The position numbers were made by a program, and so were the translations under genes. DNA of 64,000 bases, taken from the NCBI GenBank assembly GCA_028274465.1, contig CM051455.1, forward strand, positions 95,488,365-95,552,364, written 5' to 3'. The notes beneath the pieces were generated by a model. That model saw only the letters and a list, made by a program, of their open reading frames with translations. It made no database searches and was not told the DNA's origin. Shown here in pieces: positions 49,236-58,880 of this stretch. The stretch's first letter is position 1. Every line of letters starts with the position of its first letter. The stretch is from Plantago ovata (Eukaryota > Streptophyta > Magnoliopsida > Lamiales > Plantaginaceae).

Positions 49236-50115
49236 AATCGTTACCACTATAAAACATAATACTATGCTAGAATATGATATAAGAACTAATCCTAAAATCT
49301 AAAGATGATTCAATGAAAATTACAAAATACAAAACTTTATGATCTCAACCAAATACCCTATGATATCAACAAATAACCTACTTTGTTTAATAAACTCATC
49401 AATTGGAACTACATAAATTAAATAAGAAGAATAAGAAAATTAAAATTTTGTATCTACGCACCAAGTAGATGGAACGTGTGCTTCAAATTTCTTAAAATCC
49501 TGAACTCTCTAACCTTTATCCATATCCTGAACTAATTAACATGTGCGGTGCTGTTTAGATAACATGGAAAATTTACAGGTGGATAAAATGAAGTACATTA
49601 CAACTATTGGATCAACATTAGGAGGAGAAAAAAGAAATAATAATACCTCAATCTCCTGCCTCAAATTGATTTTCAAGAAGAGCAGTGTGGTTCAATCCCA
49701 CGACCGGCCTCTTCATATGGCTCCTTCAATTCATCCAATCTGCAACATTCCTTTTTAAACCCTAATTTAACGGATATTCAGAAATTGGAATAACTCAATT
49801 CAGCTGACAAAAATCCAACCGTACCGGAGGTCGAAAAAGAAACATTTTCACGGAGCCGCCGTCGAATTGCAGCGGCGCTACTTCTCCAAAGTGTCGATAT
49901 GTGAAAACAGAAAGAAAAACGTAGAGAGAGAAAGAAGGAAGAAAAGAAGAAAACATAATTAAAAAAATCTTATAACCCGAAAAGCACAACCAATTGGGTC
50001 AGTCGGGTCAAGGAAAGATCCGCGAAATTACCTTTCATGTGGTAAATTGCATAATAGTCCAGTCTCTACATAAGTTAAAAAGAGACCGTCTCTTATGAGA
50101 CTTTGCGACCATAAA

Positions 50116-52145
50116 TAAATTAAAAATTCCCGAATTATACAACAAAACAAATTCTGGAACTAGTTTATCATATATATTTTCCAGCTTCATGTTATTATTT
50201 CAATTTCAAACATGAAATTCTATGATTTGACTATTCACTGCTATGACCCACTTTGAGGCCTACCGAGTTATAGACATGACATGTGTTGTGTATCTTGCCC
50301 ATTATATTTTTATATATGCACCTGAAGTTCACTACATAAATCATCCAAGGTTCCAATATTCAAATAATATAATGTGAATTGCAAGATGATGCGGTTGGTA
50401 CTCCTGAAGAGTAGAGTGGAATGAAAATCCATATAGATTATATATGTGGTAATGCCTATAAAAGGGGTATAGATATCTGATTTGATAATAGATGGCCTAT
50501 ATGAAAAGGTACTCCTACATACAATATATATATTATATATATATATTCAGATATCCATGATCAGTACTGAATTGAATAAATTATGAAATATATTTCATTA
50601 TTGATTACTGGTATAAATGGAACCTATACAAGCATATGTGAAATTCAGTGGATCCAGACTATTGTGCATGTAAAGGGGATCTTACATGTGAGTCCATTTA
50701 GATTTCGACACAATGATTACAGAAAAATGAGCTCGTGGACATGATGTCCACACAATTGATGAATTTGAACCTCACACGGTACTGTTGCATTATCGAGTCA
50801 AATTTCATGTGCATCTAGATATTAAGCAATGCATCATATACACAATATTTATTTACGTATCATTTGCATCGATCTTTCATTTCATTGTAGTATATTTAGG
50901 TCTCATATTTTCTACATGCATATATGAAGTGTATGATCTAACTCAAAAGTTACCACTTGGGTATAACTATGAAGGTGTTACTTGGTACATACATTAAATT
51001 GGCGGTGAAAATTTTCTATAATTTTGAGAAAATTTATGAGATGATTATTCTCTATTGGATGAAGTCCCAGAAGGACTAGAGATATCATGTTGACAAACAT
51101 GAATTAGTGAATGCGAAAGTTCCTCAAGAACTAATTTTTGATATAATTGAACCTCTATGCTTACTTATTCACACATAGCTTCCCACATTGCTTTATTGAA
51201 ATGTGTATTCACTATAAGTGAAAAATAGAGGTATGTGATAAGATTTATGAGGCCCATGAAGAGTATTATTCAATAAAGAATCTTTATCTCAACTTGAAGT
51301 TTGAGTATGATAAGTATATATGAATAAGAATTTCCATAAAGTCAAGTTTTCAACAATTTTCATGATAGGCAAAAGTACGGTTACTTTTGCGGGAAAATCA
51401 AATGTATTACTAGACCTCCCGAAGAAGGTAAATGAATTTCTCTTGTTAAGTAATTAGAGATAATAGTTGAACAAAACCGAGAACTTCTGCGTATCATGGA
51501 GTAGTTGCTACACTCTTTTTACCTTTGATTAGATTTTTATCTTCTTGGATTTTTCCTAACAAGGTTTTAGACGAAGTAGCATTATATACGCACATAAACT
51601 GTCTCTATATCTTGATGATAAAGATACATTGCGAAAGATAAGTTCATATACCCTATTGGTTATCTTTACAAATATGATTGAAAGTTAGAAAAGTATCGAA
51701 CTCATTCCCGCATGACAAGATTTTTGAGTTCTTAAAATGGTATATTTTATTTCAAGTACACTTGGAACAAGTATGTCAAGAAATATGTTGCTTCAAGTGG
51801 TTGAGAAGTTTCCGCTCGTGAAGACGTATGATGACAAATCATACATCGCCAAAGTTACTCTTCATCCATCGGCTTCAAGAAGAAGATTTCATTCAAGTAC
51901 CATAATTCACGTATTTTTCAACAAGTCATCTCCAATACCATCTTTTGTGGAGCTGGTTCAGAAGATCGGAAGACGGAATCTCAAGACAAAAAGTGATGTT
52001 TCAATCAGGGGAGATTGATACGAACTGCACTCTTTTTCCCTTCGCTCAATTTTTATCCCACTGGGTTTTTCTTAGCAAGGTTTTTAACGAGGCAGTATTT
52101 TTTGAAACATATCGGCACTTATCCATTCATGTCATTCAAGGGGAG
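50116..52145 (+). other. Non-coding relic upstream of a short copia LTR
   Basis: 2 kb without an intact ORF. Two related blocks (51500-51590 and 52018-52100: CTCTTTTT, then TTTTTCxTAGCAAGGTTTT and ACGARGYAG) are the kind of spacer that precedes the purine tract in some plant copia elements. The end AAGGGGAG directly before 52146 is the tract. I read it as the decayed 3' part of a copia element. Confidence 0.55.
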
Positions 52146-52380
52146 TGTTACAAAATAATTGTATTAGTGAATGTCATGAATAGGCCATTAGTATGATTAT
52201 AATGTTGACCATGTAACTTCCCATAATCTTTATTATGGACCATTCATTGTGTGATAGGTTACATGTTGTATGAGCTTATAAATAGCTCCCCCTTGTATAT
52301 TGTAGAATGGACTTGAGGATAATGAAAACTATTCTCCCTTCTCTCTTCTCTCCTTCCTCTTTTGCACTTTATATTCAACA
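52146..52380 (+). repeat. Short copia-type 3' LTR
   Basis: 235 bp, TGTTAC...ATTCAACA, right after the purine tract AAGGGGAG. Contains TATAAATAG at about 52279 and a CT-rich stretch near its end. No 5' partner was seen in the window. Confidence 0.7.
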
Positions 52381-52692
52381 AATGTTGATTATGGTGTCAA
52401 TTAAATTCTTGGCAAAATGAATTTTAAAATTAATAATAAATTTTTTATTTAAACGGTGAATTAAAATGTTAATTAAAATCTAGATAAAATATATTCTGGA
52501 ATTAAAATTAAATTCGTAGACACAATTTTACGAAAATCAGTTTAATGTTTTTTAGTTTATTCGTTCACAATTAATTTTAATTATTGAAAAATGATATTTA
52601 ATAAATCAATGATTAAACTATTTGTGCTTTTGATTTGAAGAATAATCTTTTTTGCAAATTCATGGAAAGAATAAATTAAAAAAAAAAATCGC

Positions 52693-52771
52693 AAAAGCTG
52701 TGGCCAGAGTGAATTGAACCCGGGTGGCATATACCATGAACATCACCACATTCCACTCGACCACAACTTTT
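52693..52771 (-). ncRNA. tRNA-like Pol III unit, copy 1 (79 nt)
   Basis: Minus strand: A box TGGTCGAGTGG, B box GGTTCAATTC, and a T-run terminator beyond the 3' end (plus-strand A-run at 52679-52688). The ends AAAAGTTGTGGTC and GGCCACAGCTTTT pair over 13 bp. It does not fold into a canonical tRNA (the space around the T arm is wrong), so it is a tRNA-derived repeat or SINE-like head rather than a working tRNA. Confidence 0.5.
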
Positions 52772-53003
52772 CAATCGTTCATTGTTGACAACATCAAGTA
52801 TTGGTGTTCGATTTAATATTTTATGCTACAGCTTTTCAATCGTTCATTGTTGACAACATCAAGTATTGGTGTTCGATTTAATATTTTATGTTTTTAATTT
52901 TATTTAGTAACAATTAAGTTTTTTTCCGTAATAATTACTCTAGATTATTAATTATTAAATCAGTGATTAATCGAATAAATCATTTAACTGAGCAAAAAAA
53001 ACA

Positions 53004-53082
53004 AAAAGTTGTGGCCAGAGGGAATTGAATCAGAGTGGCATATACCACGAACATCACCACATTCCACTCGACCACAGCTTTT
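53004..53082 (-). ncRNA. tRNA-like Pol III unit, copy 2 (79 nt)
   Basis: Same length and boxes as copy 1 (TGGTCGAGTGG, GATTCAATTC) with the T-run. It lies 311 bp from copy 1 in a tandemly repeated block whose shared flank includes CAATCGTTCATTGTTGAC. Confidence 0.5.
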
Positions 53083-53243
53083 CAATCGTTCATTGTTGAC
53101 AACATGGTGTTTGACTTAATATTTTATGCTTTTAATTTGGTGATATTAACAATTAAGTTTTTTCCGTAAACAATTACTCTAGAATATTAATTATTAAATC
53201 AGTGATTAATCGAATAAATCATTTAATTAAAAAAAAAAACAAA

Positions 53244-53322
53244 AAAAGCTGTGGCCAGAGGGAATTGAACCCGGTTGGCATATATTATGAACATCACCAC
53301 ATTCCACTCGGCCACAACTTTT
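53244..53322 (-). ncRNA. tRNA-like Pol III unit, copy 3 (79 nt)
   Basis: A box TGGCCGAGTGG, B box GGTTCAATTC, and the longest T-runs. Its 13-bp terminal stem has a single wobble pair, the best of the five. Confidence 0.5.
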
Positions 53323-53559
53323 CAATAGTTCATTATTGACAACATCAAGTATTGGTGTTTGATTTAATATTTTTGTTCGTAACAATATCTTTAAGTTATT
53401 TTGGTAAGTCTTAATTTTTATTGTCTTTCCTTTCTTTCCATGCACGCATCATCAATGCTGAAAATCAAAATATATGGAATGTTTAGATTTTTTGCTTTAT
53501 TGTGGTAAGTAATTTTAAAATTCAAACGGAGCAAAACTCATTGCATGAATTAAGGATCT
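53323..53559. other. Flank of tRNA-like copy 3
   Basis: A/T-rich, repeats the GTTCATTATTGACAACATCAAG flank in part and then unique sequence; no gene seen. Confidence 0.4.
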
Positions 53560-54664
53560 TCTAAACCCTAAAAAACGATTATATATAGCTAACCTCATTC
53601 TATATCCTCTCTACCAATTTTCGAATTTTTCTTTAGAAATCAGTCGAATTCGATAAGAATTTGATCTTTTGCAATTATCACTAATCAATTCGTATTCAGT
53701 CTTGATTTCTGTAATATCATTGAATTGTATGTATTTTTTTATTCTTATTCTATCCGTATTCTACCATACATTCGCTAATGATATGGAATTTTTGTTCTCA
53801 TGACTGCATATTTGTCTTTGTTTTTTCCGGGATGATGATTTGAACGGCATTACTGACCAAAGGAAGCTCGATGCTAATTGGGTTAGTTTTTATCATTGTT
53901 GTTGTATTCTGATTAAATTGTTCACTCATTGATTAGTCTAATCTTCTTGATTGAATTATTTTTTACGTTGGATGCTTTTACGAAAGCTTTGATCTTTCAA
54001 TTATCACTAATCAATTCGTAGTCAGTCCTGATTTCTATTTCGCGATGCTAATTGTAAGTTTTATCTAATATAATTGAATTGTATGTACTTTTTTATTCTT
54101 ATTCAATCCGTATTTTATTATACATTCGCTAATGATATTTTATTTTTGTTCTCATGTCTTCAAATTTGTCTTTTGTTATCCGGGATGATGAATTGAACGA
54201 CATTACTGAACAGATGAAGCTCGATGCTAATTGGGTTAGTTTTTGTCATTGTTTTTGTATTCTGATGAAATTGTTCACTCATTGATTAGTCTAATCTTCT
54301 TGATTAAATTGTTTTTGATGTTGGATGCTTTTACGAAAGTTTTGATCTTGCAATTATCACTAACAATTCGTAGTCAGTCCTGATTTCTATTTCGAGATGC
54401 TAATTGTAAGTTTTATCTAATATGATTGAATTATATGTATTTTTTATTCTTATTCAATCCGTGTTCTATTATACATTCGCTAATGATATTTTATTTTTGT
54501 TTTAAGGTTGATGTTTTCGAGTGCAAGACCTTCCATCGAGTACAACCTTTGCTAGACATTTTAATAGAAGTGAATCATCCAATGTCCAATTACGCGACAT
54601 GTATCTGTAAAATGTTGAATAACAACAAAGATATTAGAGAAGATGGATTCTTACTATGTGGCTA
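53560..54664 (+). pseudogene. Gene-like stretch with an internally repeated exon block
   Basis: A block of about 350 bp occurs up to three times (about 53640-53990, 53990-54345, 54345-54505). It contains TTATCACTAA...AATTCGTAGTCAG, TACATTCGCTAATGATAT and, in the first two, an exon-like stretch (53828-53880 and 54180-54231) coding DDLNGITDQRKLDAN-type residues and ending at GG|GTTAGTTTTT. The last part (54508-54664) is an open frame VDVFECKTFHRVQPLLDIL ending TAG. A TATATATAG box lies at 53580. I do not recognise the product. Confidence 0.4.
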
Positions 54665-54878
54665 GATTGCTTCGATGCCTTGATAATTGTTGTATTTGAA
54701 GAAATGTAAAGAAACGGTGTTGGAAGAAGTTTGCAAATTATATGATGGCGTGTTCATTACTAAATTTTGTATTCCTAAGTTTTGTTGTACTCATTCTATT
54801 CCAGAGTTAGTTTTTGTTGATGGTGATTTTTGCTATAGGTGTTTTGCTGATAATTAGATATGTAGCTACGGTTGTTCT

Positions 54879-56832
54879 TGAAAGTATATATGTCCTAGAG
54901 ACAACCTACGATAGGGACGATATGTACTTGATCACATTTAGTTATTGTTATTTATTTATGTTCGTTTATCTATACATTATTGAATAAAATTGGCATTACA
55001 TTTTTATGAATATATTATTTGGTTGTTTGAATTATTCGATAAAATGCTCCCAAGGACTTAAGGTAATCACCAAGTTAGTGGGAGCTTGTGTGTCAATAAT
55101 TAAGTCCTAAAATAAGCCACTAGCTGAAGGTCATTGAGATACGGGATATCAATGATGCGATTGAAGCTAGAATATGTTGCATTAGATCCTTCGAGGATGT
55201 AGTAGGTCTCGCTGCTACGAATGAACTTGGTTATTCATAATGAACATACGGACACTTTGGAGAGTGTTGGCATACCCGACCGAGAAACCATTTGGTAAAG
55301 CTATTTAAGTGTCTATGGCAGTATCGGTGTGTAGGGTGATGTTAGTAGTCCTTAGACTTGAGGCCAATACTACAACATATGTGAAATAATGTGCTTTGAC
55401 CATGCGCAACGCTTGCACTCTTAAAGTATGGTAGATACGACATGTGTTGGGTACATTTGGAAGCATATGGTGTGAGTGATTGGGCCAAGAAAGGATTCAT
55501 TCCTCCGTAATAGATACAAGGAGAGAATACTCACTTCTCATATTCAGTGCGATCATAAACCGGTGGCCACCGTAAGTGAATATGTCAAAATGGTGTTTGG
55601 ACATAATTCATATATCGACTAATAAGATTGAGAGATCATGAATGAGTTATTAGAATAGACACATAACCATATTCTAGACTCATTCGAGTATTCATGAATG
55701 AAGGGACCGTATCATCAAAGTACCCTACACTACAGGTGGTTTGTTTTCCTCACAAACGTTCCTTGCATATTAATATTGTCTGATAATTGTCTAGAAATTT
55801 ATTATGACCTTAATTAGATTGTTGCTTAATATGCAAGGCCCTATGGGTCACACTTCAAGGTGGTGTTTCTACAAACGAGCTATGTATATAAAATTAAATA
55901 TTAATTAGATTAATGTTGAATTACTATATATAAATATAATGGAATTATTATTAATTAGATTAATATTAATTCATTATATATATGGAATATATTTTAGAAA
56001 TATAATTAATTGAATTGAATTGGATTTAATTAATTAATTGAAGATTTGTGCATTTGGACGGAATTTAGAATTAATGGCCTAATGCAAAGAAAAAGAATTG
56101 AAGAAGAAACAAATTGGGCTGGGCCGATTTGGCCCAGCATATGTGGGGCTGGGCCAAGCGGCCCAGCATCACGTTGACAGCTATCAACGTGATTTGTTTT
56201 TTTTTCTTCTTTTTAATTTATTTTCTTTTTCTTTTCTTCTTTCAATCTTTGATTTAATTTCTCTTTTGATTGAGATAATTAAATGCTTATCTGTTTGTTA
56301 GTCAGTTGATAACTTTTGAAGTCACCTAGTCAATAAAGATTTTGTTGGTAAAATCTTACGTGACTTTCTGAACTAACTAACTGACTAAATCAGAAAGAAA
56401 GGAAGAAGTCATTCATTATTCATTCCAACGTGAAAATACTTTCTCTCTGAAAGACAGAAAGAAAATATTCATTCTCTCTATCAGCTCAAAATAAACAGAA
56501 GAACATCCTAGCGTTCTTGATAGAAATCACTGCCCGTGGATACCAAGGTCGAAGGAAGTAATCAACCTGTTGATGAGCCATCTTGGAGATTTTGTTGACG
56601 AAGATTTCATCTCTGACGAAGAAGAAATCAACCAGCCGGACGAGAAGATTGCAAGGCTCTGTCTGGAGATTGAGGAACAGCTACCCGGTGAATTTGCTTA
56701 TCTACTGGAGGACACGTAAGTGATATCTTCTAGTTTAATAAACGAATATAGTCATATCAGTTTAGTGAGATTAAAAATTTTAAACTTCCGCTGCTTAGCC
56801 TTAGATGCAATTTCTTCTCACTTTTACTAACA
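54879..56832 (+). mobile_element. Solo copia-type LTR
   Basis: Starts TGAAAGTATATATGTCCTAG and probably ends TTTTACTAACA at 56832 (about 1954 bp). The first 860 bp match the minus-strand LTR at the left edge of the window, which confirms the start. No primer-binding site or internal region follows, so it is a solo LTR. The start text resembles Angela/Tork-type LTRs. A clear target duplication was not found, so the right end is tentative. Confidence 0.72.
56118..56193. repeat. Three perfect hairpins in the solo LTR
   Basis: 56118-56138 and 56148-56167 both have 8-bp arms GCTGGGCC/GGCCCAGC. 56168-56193 has 10-bp arms ATCACGTTGA/TCAACGTGAT. Back to back, followed by a T/C-rich tract. Confidence 0.85.
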
Positions 56833-57413
56833 ATTCGTCTGATTATTCAATATTCAATGTATCTTTTTAGTTTGAATGTAATTTACCGGTTGTGTGCCCA
56901 ATCACATAAACTTGATATTAATTATATGACTATAACATTGTTGGCCAATGTTTAAAATTCGAAATTATCAAGCAACACTTCGAAGTTCTATCGTACATTA
57001 TGGTGGATTCGATCTGGGACAAAACACTAGAAGATATTAAAAAGAAATTTTATGACCGATTTAGCCGTGGTACAATTTTTTTGATTTATTAAGTATTTCT
57101 CAATAAAGATGTAGACGTATTTATCTACCACGTTGATTTATTCATGTTGGATGAAGAAGTAGATGTATGATATATCAATTTTAGTTATTTATACTTATTC
57201 ATTTTTCATGTTTACACCTTATTTTACAATTTGCTAGCATGTTTAGTGTCAACATTACTTTGTGATCATTACTTTGGAATCTACCAAATTTTATCAATAA
57301 TGCGAATGAAGTGTGCATGGTTTTGTAACAAATATGATCTTAGACAATATATAGAGGATAGACTAACTTTTTTGAATCCACCGTATGATAAAAAAAAATA
57401 AAATCCATAGCTC

Positions 57414-57492
57414 AAAAGCTGTGGTCGGAGGGAATTGAACCCGGATGGTGCAGATGATGAAACTTACTACATTCCACTCGGCCACAACTTTT
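57414..57492 (-). ncRNA. tRNA-like Pol III unit, copy 4 (79 nt)
   Basis: A box TGGCCGAGTGG, B box GGTTCAATTC, terminal pairing of AAAAGTTGTGGCC with GACCACAGCTTTT, T-run further downstream. The middle differs from copies 1-3 (GTAAGTTTCATCATCTGC instead of the GATGTTCAT stretch). Confidence 0.5.
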
Positions 57493-58251
57493 TAATCGTT
57501 CATTATTGATAATATTTGGTACTGGTACTTTATTTAATGTGCCTTTAAGTTGAATAATCGAAGTCGGATTTTTCAAATATGATCATTTTCTTCCACTTCT
57601 AGAGGATAGACTAACATATATACTAAGGCGAGTTATTTCATGGCCGTTATTAGTCTTCCGTTGTTGGATGAAGACGTAGACGTATGATATATCTCATTTA
57701 ATTAGAATTTTCACTATTTATGTTTGATTTTTTTGAATTATTCAAGTTTATTTATAATTATTTTGATTCATTAAGTATTTCTCAATAAAGACGTAGACGT
57801 GTGAAATATCACGTTGGATGAAGACGTGGATGTATGATATATCAATTTTATTTTATTTATGATTATTCATTATTTTACACCTTTTTTTGCATGACTAAAC
57901 TTCTAGAACTATTCTACTTCACATGGTTATTTATGTTGTATGATTTTTACAATTTGCTAGCATGTTTAGTGTCAGCAGCACGTTTCATCGTTACTTTGGA
58001 ATGTACCAAATTTTATACTTTAGTTCTAGAAAATGTTAGTTTATGTGAGTGAAGTGTGCATGGTTTTGTAACAAATGTGATCTTAGGCAGGTAGATTATA
58101 GACTCACTGTTACGTTCAATATTTTTTTTCATTAAAAATGAATTATATTTCTTGACAATTGCTATATATTTAAATAAATTGTCTATTTGTTTCTATTTAA
58201 CAAAATCTCGATTTAGAATCCACCGTATGATAAAAAAAAGAATCCATAACT

Positions 58252-58329
58252 AAAAGTTGTGGTCGGAGGGAATTGAAACCGGGTGGTGAGGATGATGAAA
58301 TTCACTACATCCACTCAGCCACAACTTTT
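58252..58329 (-). ncRNA. tRNA-like Pol III unit, copy 5 (78 nt)
   Basis: One base shorter. The A box is damaged (TGGCTGAGTGG still fits the consensus) and the B box is GTTTCAATTC. Most diverged copy; same terminal pairing. Confidence 0.45.
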
Positions 58330-58420
58330 TAATCGTTTATTGTTGATAACATTTGATACTGGTACTTGATTTAATATGAATTTACGTTCAATACTCGAAG
58401 TCGAATTTTTCAAATTTGTG

Positions 58421-58880
58421 GAATACGCATAGGGCGTAGACCTTCCATCTTTAATAAATTGTTTAAATAAAGCACTGTGTTTAACTACATGCTTGACACA
58501 AATTATGGTATTGATTCCATTTTCTTTCTGTATTTAAAACACTCGAATTTTAAAGGATTTTGTGGTGACTGAATCCTTGGTTAGTATCTTCCTAAAAATT
58601 CTTTTGATTGCTTCAAATTCGGCATAATCAATTCAATTATTCTTTTGCATTTTTTAGACTTCATATTCGTGCCAACTTATATACGGAAACGATATATGCC
58701 AAAACCAATATATGTGCCAAAAAGAAACGATATATATTCCCAAAGAAACGTTTAAATATATGCCAAAACGATATATATGCCAAAAATCTCACTATATATA
58801 TGCGCTTGCATCTCAGACTCTAATGTAAAATCTTAATCATACGAAACTGTAATCAGTCGAACAAAAAAAAGGAGAAAAAG
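58421..58880 (+). other. Upstream region of the RPA-like gene
   Basis: Contains six or so spaced copies of ATATATGCCAAAA (58690-58790), then TATATATATG at about 58792, a possible TATA box 80 bp before the ATG at 58881. No coding sequence seen. Confidence 0.45.

Larger units (their letters stand above)
45712..50107. mobile_element. Foldback-like DNA transposon, 4.4 kb
   Basis: Flanked by the 8-bp duplication ACCATAAA at 45704-45711 and 50108-50115. Ends share AGTCTC-N-TAAGAGAC in inverted orientation (from 45717 and, reversed, from 50102). Inside, two long arms (46390-47350 and 47680-48960) carry the same degenerate ~21-24-bp word in opposite orientation, the basis for a large foldback. No transposase is seen. 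Leader-like CT-rich sequences point inwards at both ends (45940-46070 and, reversed, 49990-49640). The 8-bp duplication suggests hAT-type mobilisation. Confidence 0.75.
57085..58420 (+). repeat. Segmental tandem duplication carrying tRNA-like units 4 and 5
   Basis: 57085-57580 and 57765-58420 share in the same order: AGTATTTCTCAATAAAGAYG, GATGTATGATATATCAATTT, TTGCTAGCATGTTTAGTGTC, AAGTGTGCATGGTTTTGTAA, AATCCACCGTATGATAAAAA, the tRNA-like unit, and its flank. The second copy has extra sequence near 58085-58200. A third partial piece (GATGAAGACGTAGACGTATG) is at 57667. No gene seen. Confidence 0.8.

Noticed and set aside
52693-53322. True tRNA genes (Ser/Leu-like)
   Set aside because: A and B boxes fit, but stems around the T arm and the anticodon position do not give a standard cloverleaf.
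54879-56832. 5-bp target duplication for the solo LTR
   Set aside because: GTTCT on the left and ATTCG on the right do not match, so no duplication is claimed and the right end stays tentative.
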